This document shows, in pieces, positions 1 through 6,094 of a DNA stretch of 11,373 nt (positions are counted from its first letter, which is position 1; every line of letters starts with the position of its first letter). The notes under the pieces are model-generated. The model was not told the origin of the DNA, ran no database searches, and saw nothing but the letters and a program-made list of their open reading frames with translations. Both the position numbers and the translations under genes were made by a program. Source of the DNA: Clostridia bacterium (lineage in GTDB: Bacteria > Bacillota_A > Clostridia > Christensenellales > Aristaeellaceae). Location: NCBI GenBank assembly GCA_900754775.1, contig CAAEDZ010000387.1, positions 1 through 11,373 on the forward strand. Reading direction: 5' to 3'.

Positions 1-261
1 TATAACGGTTCCGACGAGCCGATCCGGGACATTTGGCTGTACAGCGATCGCCCGGAGGTCGTCGTACAATACGATATTCTCTATTTCAAGCCGGTGTACG
101 TTGCGCCCCATGCGGAATTTACCGCCCGTTTCCATGTGTATATCCGCGTAGACGGGGAAAGCGGGGAGAACGCCCGGGAGGTGCTGGAAGACGGCGCGAT
201 ACGGTACAGCATAAAGACAGACTACGGCACATGCCAAAAACCCGCCCAATTCCGCGCCTGA
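1..261 (+). CDS. C-terminal part of an unknown protein
   Basis: Reading frame 1 is open from the first base to a TGA at 259-261, giving the last 86 residues of a protein whose start lies outside the window. I do not recognise the family. The visible part alternates hydrophobic and polar residues (for example VVVQYDILYF and EFTARFHVYIRVDGE), as expected for a beta-sandwich domain, and ends in a short tail QKPAQFRA. It has no membrane segment and only one cysteine. Codon use (GC-rich third positions) matches the rest of the window, which supports real coding. A ribosome binding site-like AAGGAGG starts at the last base of the stop codon (261-267), so another gene may once have followed directly; what follows now is a non-coding repeat. 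Confidence 0.65.
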   Translation, partial: YNGSDEPIRDIWLYSDRPEVVVQYDILYFKPVYVAPHAEFTARFHVYIRVDGESGENAREVLEDGAIRYSIKTDYGTCQKPAQFRA

Positions 262-278
262 AGGAGGCGTTATGCAGA

Positions 279-663
279 GCGCCTTGCCGAAGCGATGGCG
301 CGGCCTGAAGACCGTTGAGACGGCTCTCCTGGGAGGGCGCGGCCCCCATCGCGTCATCCTCGCTGGACTTCGGCCCGCGAATATGAAAGACCGCGCAAGC
401 CGCGTTGGGCGACCGTAGACCTCTTGCTCCGAAGCGCGTCAAGTCAGTTCGCGGGTCGCGGCGGAGAACGCTTTGCGTCCTTGAAAATTCCCCCTGTCTT
501 TGCCGTGAGCGGGGAAGATCCCGCTCCGATTTACCCCGTTTGGATATGTCGCCGGATGGTACCGGTTTCTGGCAACGGGGCCACGCGCCAGGGCATGCAG
601 TCCCGGCGCTTTTTCTGTGCCGGGAAGGATGGGACGAAAATAATGCGAAATATGCAATAAAAC
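279..663 (+). repeat. Dispersed non-coding repeat, copy 1 (with 169-base insert)
   Basis: Block A (279-431) matches 1611-1761 with about 12 differences over roughly 150 bases. Block B (601-663) matches 1768-1824 less closely. Between the blocks copy 1 carries 432-600, which copy 2 lacks. Block A contains an outer stem GCGATGG / CCATCGC around an inner hairpin, GCTCTC-CTGG-GAGGGC. Block B contains TCCCGGC...GCCGGGA with an 11-base loop. The insert has its own hairpin, GAGCGGG-GAAGAT-CCCGCTC (507-526). Open frames across the element are not conserved between copies, so I read it as non-coding. The gap 262-1027 otherwise holds a promoter at 724-753 and its leader. Confidence 0.8.
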
Positions 664-723
664 GACGCGCGTGGCTGTGCGTGCGGCGGGGACGGACGCG
701 CGCTTTGGCGCGCCTTGCGTTTG

Positions 724-753
724 TTGACAGCGGCGGAAGGGGCGTGATAGAAT
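724..753 (+). promoter_or_regulatory. Strong sigma-A-like promoter, extended -10
   Basis: A perfect -35 box TTGACA (724-729), an 18-base spacer and the -10 box TAGAAT (748-753), preceded by TG at 745-746 to give an extended -10. Transcription would start near 760, about 268 bases before the ATG at 1028. The long leader contains GCGGCGA / TCGCCGC (927-933 with 952-958) and GGCAGG / CTTGCC just before the gene. The promoter is well supported by sequence; a regulatory role for the leader is only a possibility. Confidence 0.65.
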
Positions 754-1027
754 AGGAATGTGACATGGGAAGAAAGTCATACTTGGCCATGGGACGCCGC
801 CTGACGCGGACAGAGGATCGCCGTATGCGCGGAGGACGTGAGGCAGAGGGACGCGGAAGCGAAGAAGGCGGGCTGCCCGGAGCGCACCGTCCGATCGCGT
901 TTTTCGGCCGCGCCTCGCAGCGTTCTGCGGCGATGGGAATGCCTGAAAGTGTCGCCGCGCATGGGTCGCAGGCAGGGGAAGGGGGACTTGCCCGGAAATG
1001 AAACGCAAGGGGAAGCGGAGAAAACCG

Positions 1028-1576
1028 ATGGACAAAAGCACCACGCAGCAGCTCTGCTTCGTCCTGGGCCTGCTTCTGTTCGGCGCGCTGTTCATGGTGA
1101 GCGTGACGACCTGGTATGTCCACGAGTATCGCGGCGAGCGCTTTTTTGCCACGGGAAGGCTGGAAAGCGTCGCCTTTGACATTGCGGGAACGGGCAATTA
1201 CGTCCTCGAATTGGGGGTAAATGGGGAACGATATGAGATCATGCGCCCCCGTAATGAGTTCAAGATGTTGCCATATGACTTTGGAGTGCAAGGCGAGAAG
1301 GCGATCGACGCCATACATGCGTTGGAAACGCGCTTGCGGGGAGCCATCGGCAGGACGGCGAACATCGAGTACATACAGTTTGAAGACCGGGTCCTGGGGC
1401 TGACCATCGACGGCGTGGAGTACCTGAACGCCGACGAGGTGGCCGGGGACCACATCGCCTACCAGAGCCTGGGGCGCAACATCTTTGCGGCGGTGTTCGC
1501 GGCGCTGCTCATACCGTTCGTCCTCCTGCTGCGCCGCCTGTCGCGCATGCGGCGGCCTTTTCCGGGGCGGCGATAA
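1028..1576 (+). CDS. Small two-TM protein with extracytoplasmic domain, unknown function
   Basis: Encodes 182 residues. TM1 covers about 9-31, followed by an extracytoplasmic domain of about 120 residues and TM2 at about 151-168. The tail is strongly basic (RRLSRMRRPFPGRR), which fits a cytoplasmic C-terminus. The middle domain is predicted beta-rich and begins TGRLESVAF, a pattern seen in DUF3592-like membrane proteins; that family link is a guess. I chose ATG 1028 because GGAG lies 7 bases upstream; an in-frame ATG at 998 would add ten residues rich in Lys and Arg. A promoter at 724-753 probably drives it. The domain resembles that of the gene at 3205-3810: TGxLExV, a central G-x-Y-V-L strand and a closing strand ending in DG. 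Function unknown. Confidence 0.7.
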   Translation: MDKSTTQQLCFVLGLLLFGALFMVSVTTWYVHEYRGERFFATGRLESVAFDIAGTGNYVLELGVNGERYEIMRPRNEFKMLPYDFGVQGEKAIDAIHALETRLRGAIGRTANIEYIQFEDRVLGLTIDGVEYLNADEVAGDHIAYQSLGRNIFAAVFAALLIPFVLLLRRLSRMRRPFPGRR

Positions 1577-1610
1577 CGAACGCGCTCTGTGGGCGGGAGC
1601 GGTCGATCGC

Positions 1611-1824
1611 GCGCCTTGCCGAAGCGATGGCGCGGCCTGAAGACAGTTAAGACGGCTCTCCCGTGAGGGCGCGGCCCCATCGCGTCATCCTCTCTGAACT
1701 TCGCCCGCGAATATAAAAGACCGCGCGAGCCGCGTTGGGCGACCGCAGACCTCTTGTTCCGCATATGTCCGGCGCTTTTCCGTGCCGGAGGGATGAGAAG
1801 AAATAATGCGGAAAGCGCAATAAA
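1611..1824 (+). repeat. Dispersed non-coding repeat, copy 2
   Basis: Second copy of the element at 279-663, starting 35 bases after the preceding stop codon. Block A is 1611-1761 and block B 1768-1824, separated by only 6 bases. The inner hairpin of block A is kept with a changed loop (GCTCTC-CCGT-GAGGGC), and the block B stem loses one C-G pair symmetrically (TCCGGC / GCCGGA against TCCCGGC / GCCGGGA). Further stem-loops follow outside the matched part: CCGCCAA / TTGGCGG (1829-1835 with 1849-1855) and TGCGC-AAG-GCGCA (1907-1919). The gap 1577-1972 holds no gene I can support. Confidence 0.8.
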
Positions 1825-1972
1825 ATCACCGCCAACGATCATGCGTCCTTGGCGGCGGCTGACGCCCCGCGTCCGTGGCGTGCAGGGATGGAGCCGTAAG
1901 GCAAAGTGCGCAAGGCGCATTCAATGTGCCGACCCTGTTGCACGAGCGAATGAAAGGGGGATACAATTTGAG

Positions 1973-2212
1973 ATGATGGATGTTGTAAGTATAATATTGC
2001 TGGTGTTGAATATCATTTCCTTGGGCGCTGTGGTTTTATTTAGTATCTTTGGTGTCTTTGAACGGATATTTGGACCGGCAGATGCGGAGAAACTGCTTGA
2101 AAAGTTACATATTCCGCTAAATTACAAACAAGTGCTGATCATAGGGTTTACTTGTTTGGCTGTTATGTTTGTTACTTACTTTTTAAGAGTAAAACTGTCA
2201 ATAAATGTCTAA
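1973..2212 (+). CDS. AT-rich small two-TM membrane protein, unknown
   Basis: Encodes 79 residues. TM1 is about residues 4-29 (VSIILLVLNIISLGAVVLF), then a short amphipathic stretch (PADAEKLLEKLHIPL) and TM2 at about 53-73. Codons are rich in A and T (about 40% G+C by eye), in sharp contrast to neighbouring genes with mostly G or C at the third position. This suggests recent acquisition. ATG 1973 is immediately followed by a second ATG. A purine-rich AAAGGGGG ends 12 bases upstream, a little far for a ribosome binding site. TACAAT at 1962-1967 with TTGCAC at 1938-1943 (18-base spacing, weak -35) would make a nearly leaderless message instead. I do not recognise the family; small immunity or membrane-modulating proteins are possible but nothing shows it. 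Confidence 0.65.
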   Translation: MMDVVSIILLVLNIISLGAVVLFSIFGVFERIFGPADAEKLLEKLHIPLNYKQVLIIGFTCLAVMFVTYFLRVKLSINV

Positions 2213-2757
2213 GTCTTTTCTTTACGTGTATTGTTTGGGTGGAATTGTCCCGACAAATGAGACCTCAATACTTGACTTATCAAACGGTCGGCTTTGGCTG
2301 ATTTGATAACCCTGTGGGTTTTCGACCGGCCGCTGGGAACGATTGGAGTGAGAAAGGGCCGCGGCTCTCTCGCGCTTTCATTTGAGTTTTTGACGGCCTA
2401 CGGGATGAGACGTTCTTCGGGCCATGACAGGCCGAAAGCTGTCCTGACCATACGTGAACGCCCTACCTCCCTCGAGCAAAAGCTGTGGCTTTCCTTCTGG
2501 GCCTAAACGTGCCGCAAAAAAGGCGCGCAGAAATGCAATGCGAATGATGTGCATGTCCGCGCGTACAGGGCGAGGGACGGGTATTTCGCGTCAGTGCCTT
2601 GCAAACATTGGGTAGAAAACATGATGTGTGGGCGCAGGACGCATGTTTAACGCGCGGTTCATTTGCCGACAGCGGCGAAGAGAACATGCTGAAATATGGG
2701 GCAAAGCATTCCGGTATACACCGTTGAAAAACTGCGGCAAAAAGAGGGATATGTTCG
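2213..2757. other. Long intergenic stretch with short inverted repeats, no supportable gene
   Basis: 545 bases between two small membrane-protein genes. The first 100 bases continue the AT-rich composition of the preceding gene and end in an 8-base inverted repeat TTATCAAA / TTTGATAA (2277-2284 with 2302-2309, 17-base loop). Further on is TTCGG-G-CC / GGCCGAA (2416-2436, one bulged base). Open frames in this stretch lack ribosome binding sites, membrane or domain signatures and normal composition. No clear promoter for the gene at 2758 was found. Confidence 0.5.
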
Positions 2758-3114
2758 ATGAGGGAATGGGCCCTCATCGTTCTGATCTTTATCGCGCTCA
2801 TGGCAGGCGGTTATCGGATGGATGAACAGTTTTCACCATCGCTGAAAGCGGTTTCATGGAGCTATGTCAAACTGTCAAAAGCGGAAAGGGCAGTGCTGTT
2901 TTTCAGGAACAAGGCTTTCAGACATCGTTTTCTGCGCGCGGCGGTGTTCCAACAGTATATCGCCTACGCATGGTTGTTGCTGAACGTGGCGCTGGCTCTA
3001 TGGACGGACACAGGAACAGGCGGTTTGCGCGCAAGGGACATCCATGCATATTACATCGGATGCGACATTGTATTTGTTTTGAGCGTTGGCATTTTTTACA
3101 AAGTATACAAATGA
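2758..3114 (+). CDS. Small three-TM membrane protein, unknown
   Basis: Encodes 118 residues. TM1 is about 4-19 (WALIVLIFIALMAGGY). A basic, soluble segment follows (about 20-63, with KLSKAERAVLFFRNKAFRHRF). TM2 is about 64-82 and TM3 about 97-114, ending in the charged tail YKVYK. GAGGG (2744-2748) sits 9 bases before the ATG, supporting this start. The family is not recognised. It lies between other orphan small membrane-protein genes on the same strand, and the gene at 3205 follows after 90 bases, so the two could share a transcript. The gap contains CCCGCCG / CGGCGGG, which could form a weak hairpin, without a clear T-tract. Composition is intermediate between the AT-rich gene at 1973 and the GC-rich remainder. 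Confidence 0.6.
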   Translation: MREWALIVLIFIALMAGGYRMDEQFSPSLKAVSWSYVKLSKAERAVLFFRNKAFRHRFLRAAVFQQYIAYAWLLLNVALALWTDTGTGGLRARDIHAYYIGCDIVFVLSVGIFYKVYK

Positions 3115-3204
3115 CCCGCCGGTCCCCCGCTGTTCTTCGCGGCGGGCGGCGGCGCGGGGAGCCGCGTGACAGAATACTGCCATGGCGCGGGGTGAGCGAA
3201 CGCC

Positions 3205-3810
3205 GTGGCGTGGGAAGGGGGAAAGCCCTTGCGGTTCAGGAAATTCGACGCCGAGTTTCGCGGCATCACGGACGACCGAAAACTGGCGCCGCGTTCGCCG
3301 GGGTCTGACGGGGCGTTTTTGATAGGGTTTCGGGACGCGGCATGCTTTATTATGGCAGCGGGGCTGCTCATGCTCGCGGTGACGCTCGCCCTGCAGCCTA
3401 TGCTCAAGGCGAAGGCCACGATCACCGGCGTGCTGGAGGAAGTATACGCCTTTGCGGACGCGGAGGGCAACGATGCGCTCTGTCTGCGCCTTGCGGACAA
3501 GGGCGCGTATGTGCTGGACTGCGATGCGCAGCTGTACGCGCGCCTGGAGGAACACAGCCTGCGCGGCGATACGGTGGACGTGCTGTTTGCAAACGGCGAA
3601 ACGCTGCAAGTGGCCTGCGATGGCGAGGTATTGTTTCAAAAGGGTGGAAAAGGCGCGATCCTCATCGGGGCGGGGTATGTGCTGGCGGGCGGGATCATGG
3701 CCGCCGTCGGCTGCGCGCTGTGGATATTTCTGCAAAGGACGATGCGGAAGAAGCGGAAGGCGGGGCATACCGGCCATGACGCCCCCAAAGACGTGCATGA
3801 TCTTGAATAG
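3205..3810 (+). CDS. Two-TM protein with extracytoplasmic domain, unknown
   Basis: Up to 201 residues, read from GTG 3205. TM1 is about 45-66, a domain of about 80 residues follows, TM2 is about 150-175, and the tail is basic (RTMRKKRK) then acidic. The domain starts TGVLEEVYAF and ends VACDGEVLF, so order and spacing match the protein at 1028-1576 (TGRLESVAF ... TIDGVEYLN). I read the two as distant paralogues. The start is uncertain: TTG 3229 has AAGGGGG at a good distance and would give 193 residues beginning MRFRKF, whereas GTG 3205 has only a distant GGGG. Third-codon bases are mostly G or C, as in the downstream genes. Cysteines at 93, 106 and 138 of the longer form are in the outer domain. 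Function unknown. Confidence 0.65.
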   Translation: MAWEGGKPLRFRKFDAEFRGITDDRKLAPRSPGSDGAFLIGFRDAACFIMAAGLLMLAVTLALQPMLKAKATITGVLEEVYAFADAEGNDALCLRLADKGAYVLDCDAQLYARLEEHSLRGDTVDVLFANGETLQVACDGEVLFQKGGKGAILIGAGYVLAGGIMAAVGCALWIFLQRTMRKKRKAGHTGHDAPKDVHDLE

Positions 3811-3982
3811 ACGCGGCCATTTTTCACAAATAGTGCGGAAACGGCATGAAAGACGGTCTTCCCCCTTCCGGTCTTGCGTAAGGGAGGCTTTGACCGGCGC
3901 GATGCTGCGTCCGGGGCCGCAAAGACGCCGGAGGCGCGCGTCGCCCTCTCCCCCGCCGTTTCGCGGCCCGGCGCGCCCGCGT

Positions 3983-4010
3983 CCCGCGCATCTTCGCGGG
4001 CCCTTTTCTT
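3983..4010 (+). terminator. Probable terminator after 3205-3810
   Basis: Stem CCCGCG-CATCTT-CGCGGG (3983-4000) followed by CCCTTTTCTT. The stem is only 6 pairs but GC-rich and has a T-rich tail. It is one of several inverted repeats in the gap 3811-4086; another is CCGGTC / GACCGG (3868-3873 with 3892-3897). A second, better terminator follows at 4022. Confidence 0.4.
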
Positions 4011-4021
4011 CCCGGAAGCTC

Positions 4022-4049
4022 CCGCCGCACTTTACGATGCGGCGGTTTT
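4022..4049 (+). terminator. Terminator-like hairpin overlapping the cysK promoter
   Basis: Perfect 8-pair stem CCGCCGCA / TGCGGCGG (4022-4029 with 4038-4045) with an 8-base loop and TTTT directly after. It would stop transcripts arriving from the membrane-protein region. The loop contains the -35 box of the next promoter, so the two elements share the same bases. Confidence 0.6.
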
Positions 4050-4059
4050 CTGCTATAAT
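4031..4059 (+). promoter_or_regulatory. Promoter of the cysK-cysE block
   Basis: -10 box TATAAT (4054-4059, perfect) with an extended TG at 4051-4052, a 17-base spacer and -35 box TTTACG (4031-4036, 4 of 6). Transcription would begin near 4066, leaving a leader of about 20 bases that holds only the ribosome binding site AAAGGAGGG. There is therefore no room for a T-box or other riboswitch in this transcript. Confidence 0.75.
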
Positions 4060-4086
4060 GGATGCGCGCAAAGGAGGGTTTTTCCC

Positions 4087-4995
4087 ATGTCTATCGTGCA
4101 AAGCGCGGAGGCGCTCATCGGCAATACGCCTCTGCTGAAACTGAACCGTCTCTTTCCCGGCGCGGAGATCTACGCCAAGCTGGAATACCTCAACCCCGCG
4201 GGCAGCGCCAAGGACCGCGCCGCCAAGTCCATGCTCAACGATCTGGAAGCGCGCGGCCTGCTCAAGGAGGGCGGCACCGTGGTGGAGCCGACTTCGGGCA
4301 ACACGGGCGTGGCGCTGGCGGCGCTGTGCGCGGCGCGGGGCTACCGCCTCGTGCTGACCATGCCGGAAACGATGAGCCTCGAGCGGCGCATGCTGCTTTC
4401 CGCCTACGGCGCGCAGCTGGTGCTTACCCCCGGCGGCGAGGGCATGGCCGGCGCGGTGAAGCGGGCGGACGAGATCATTGCCGCCACCCCCGGCGCGGTG
4501 CTGGCCGGGCAGTTCGACAACCCCGCCAACCCCGCCGCCCACGAGCGCACCACCGGCCCGGAACTGTGGAGCGATCTGGGCGGCAGGCTGGCCGCCGTGG
4601 TGGCCGGCGTGGGCACGGGCGGCACCATCACCGGCATAGCGCGCTATCTGAAGCGCCAGGACCCTGCCATCCGCATTATCGCCGTGGAGCCGGCCGCCTC
4701 GCCGCTGCTTTCGCGGGGCCACGCCGGGCCGCACGGCATCATGGGCATCGGCGCCAATTTCGTGCCGAAAGCGCTGGACCGCTCCTTGCTGGACGACATC
4801 CTCACCGTCACCGACGAGGACGCCCGCCAAATGGCCCGCCAAATGGCGCGGCGCGAGGGCGTGCTGGTGGGCATCTCCTCCGGCGCGGCGCTGGCGGCGG
4901 CGGAGCGCGCGGCGAAGGACGTCGAGGGCGCGGTGGCGGTCATCCTCCCCGACGGCGGCGAGCGCTATCTCTCCACAGGGCTGTTCGAGGGCTGA
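4087..4995 (+). CDS. cysK: Cysteine synthase (O-acetylserine sulfhydrylase)
   Basis: 302 residues, the usual length for the family. The enzyme is cytoplasmic, uses pyridoxal phosphate (PLP) and joins O-acetylserine with sulfide to give cysteine and acetate. Lys42 in NPAGSAKDR is the PLP-binding lysine (the family usually reads NPxxSVKDR). TSGNTG at 69-74 is the substrate-binding loop. GVGTGGT, with GTGGT at 176-180, is the phosphate-binding loop, and ISSGAA near the C-terminus lies by the cofactor ring. The start at 4087 is fixed by AAAGGAGGG 8 bases upstream and by homology beginning at once (IGNTPLLKL). The frame is open 71 codons further upstream, but that part runs through the promoter and hairpin. 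It is first in a block with cysE, which supplies its substrate. A close relative such as a CysM-type enzyme cannot be fully excluded. Confidence 0.95.
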   Translation: MSIVQSAEALIGNTPLLKLNRLFPGAEIYAKLEYLNPAGSAKDRAAKSMLNDLEARGLLKEGGTVVEPTSGNTGVALAALCAARGYRLVLTMPETMSLERRMLLSAYGAQLVLTPGGEGMAGAVKRADEIIAATPGAVLAGQFDNPANPAAHERTTGPELWSDLGGRLAAVVAGVGTGGTITGIARYLKRQDPAIRIIAVEPAASPLLSRGHAGPHGIMGIGANFVPKALDRSLLDDILTVTDEDARQMARQMARREGVLVGISSGAALAAAERAAKDVEGAVAVILPDGGERYLSTGLFEG

Positions 4996-5047
4996 AAAGC
5001 GCCCGGCGTTCCGTCATCCCGGCGGCGAAAACAGCCCGCCAGCTTTT

Positions 5048-5109
5048 GCGGGACGCGTCCCGCCCTTTGCAACACGACCATGCCGTCCGGCGGCGGCCTG
5101 ATCCGCCGG
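5048..5109 (+). promoter_or_regulatory. Two stem-loops in the cysK-cysE gap
   Basis: The 129-base gap contains a perfect 16-base palindrome GCGGGACGCGTCCCGC (5048-5063), which folds as a 6-pair stem with loop CGCG. It also contains CCGGCGG / CCGCCGG (5087-5093 with 5103-5109), ending 15 bases before the cysE ATG. No T-tract follows either, so they are not classical terminators. They could slow or protect the message, or tune cysE translation; this is inference. Confidence 0.5.
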
Positions 5110-5124
5110 TGAAAGCGGTAAACC

Positions 5125-6024
5125 ATGAGCGAACTCAAACAGTGGATGGACGACGAGGCGCGGGAATTGGCCAGCTCTCTGGCCCGGATCAACCTGCGCG
5201 AGATGGACGCGCGCTCCATGGGCGGCTACGGCCTGCGCACGCGCGCCATCACCTTTCTGGAAACGGTCAAATCGGCGCTCTTCCCGGCCCTGTACGAGGT
5301 GGACGCCGCCACGCCCGGGCATCTGGTGACGCTCTCGGAGGAACGCCTTTACGCTACGGCGGAGCAACTCAAGGGCATCGCCCGCGACGTGTTCTTCGGC
5401 CAGTGCGCGCGCGAGGGCCGCGAGGCGTGCGACCGCGCCGCGTGCAAGGGGCGCGCCGACAAGCTGGTGCTGGATTTTCTCAAGGCGCTTCTGCCGCTGC
5501 GCGAAATGCTCACCGAGGATCTGCGCGCCGCCTACGAGGGCGACCCCGCGGCGCGCTACATGGAGGAAATTCTCTTGAGCTACCCCTCCATCGAGGCGGT
5601 GAGCACCTACCGCGTCGCCCACGAACTGTTCGTGCGCGGCCTGCCGGTGGTGCCGCGCATACTCACCGAGTACGCCCACACGCGCACCGGCATCGACATC
5701 CACCCCGGCGCCACCATTGGCCGCCACTTCTTCATCGACCACGGCACCGGCGTGGTCATCGGCGAGACCTGCGTCATCGGCGACAACGTCAAGCTCTATC
5801 AGGGCGTGACGCTGGGCGCGAAGAGCTTCCCCAAGGACGAAAACGGCAACCCCGTCAAGGGCATCAAGCGCCATCCCAACATCGAGGACGACGTCATCAT
5901 CTACGCCGGGGCGACCATCCTCGGCGGCGACGTGACCGTGGGCAAGGGCAGCGTCATCGGCGGCAACACCTGGCTGACCAAGTCCGTGCCCCCGCACTCG
6001 TTCATCACCAACCGCGAGGGGTAG
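5125..6024 (+). CDS. cysE: Serine O-acetyltransferase (EpsC-type)
   Basis: 299 residues, matching the long SAT/EpsC form of clostridia and Bacteroidetes. It transfers acetyl from acetyl-CoA to serine, giving O-acetylserine, the substrate of the CysK encoded just upstream. The first 170 or so residues are the helical N-terminal region. From about 190 a left-handed beta-helix of hexapeptide repeats follows (IDIHPGATIGRHFFIDHGTG and onwards). Asp205 and His206 in IDHGTG, and His250 in KRHPN, correspond to the catalytic and active-site residues of CysE. The protein ends NREG, without the terminal isoleucine that E. coli CysE inserts into CysK. The ATG lacks a good ribosome binding site (the upstream bases are GAAAGCGGTAAACC), unlike most genes here, and stem-loops lie just before it. 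Confidence 0.95.
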   Translation: MSELKQWMDDEARELASSLARINLREMDARSMGGYGLRTRAITFLETVKSALFPALYEVDAATPGHLVTLSEERLYATAEQLKGIARDVFFGQCAREGREACDRAACKGRADKLVLDFLKALLPLREMLTEDLRAAYEGDPAARYMEEILLSYPSIEAVSTYRVAHELFVRGLPVVPRILTEYAHTRTGIDIHPGATIGRHFFIDHGTGVVIGETCVIGDNVKLYQGVTLGAKSFPKDENGNPVKGIKRHPNIEDDVIIYAGATILGGDVTVGKGSVIGGNTWLTKSVPPHSFITNREG

Positions 6025-6042
6025 ACCGGGGCGAAAAACACA

Positions 6043-6070
6043 CGGCGGCAGTACGCGCGTTCTGCCGCCG
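6043..6070 (+). terminator. Stem-loop between cysE and dus
   Basis: Perfect 9-pair stem CGGCGGCAG / CTGCCGCCG (6043-6051 with 6062-6070) and a 10-base loop, 18 bases after the cysE stop. The tail is CAACTTTG rather than a clean T-run, so termination would be partial at best. No promoter is visible between it and the next gene, so read-through is expected. Confidence 0.45.
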
Positions 6071-6094
6071 CAACTTTGCAGGGGAGGGATGCGC

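Noticed and set aside
554..567. GGATGGTACCGG, resembling the T-box consensus
   Set aside because: There is no Stem I or specifier loop upstream, no terminator / antiterminator pair around it, and no aminoacyl-tRNA or amino-acid gene directly downstream.
765..1001. 78-codon frame in the leader before 1028, whose stop overlaps ATG 998
   Set aside because: The composition is Arg/Gly/Glu-rich without structure, and there is no ribosome binding site. The overlap alone is weak evidence.
119..1453. Open frame of 444 codons on the - strand
   Set aside because: It runs antisense through the promoter, the repeat and the membrane-protein gene, is very rich in Arg, Pro and Ser, and shows no domain. It is a by-product of high G+C.
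2294..2506. 70-codon frame from a TTG
   Set aside because: No ribosome binding site, and it begins inside an inverted repeat. A few stretches look protein-like, so a decayed fragment is possible, but nothing is recognisable.
3811..4086. Riboswitch or T-box controlling cysK
   Set aside because: No T-box or S-box core is visible, and the promoter TATAAT lies only 27 bases before the start codon.
2998..4842. Open frame of 614 codons on the - strand
   Set aside because: It lies opposite cysK and two membrane genes and crosses the cysK promoter. Its His/Arg/Gly-rich composition has no family motif, while cysK on the other strand has all of its motifs.
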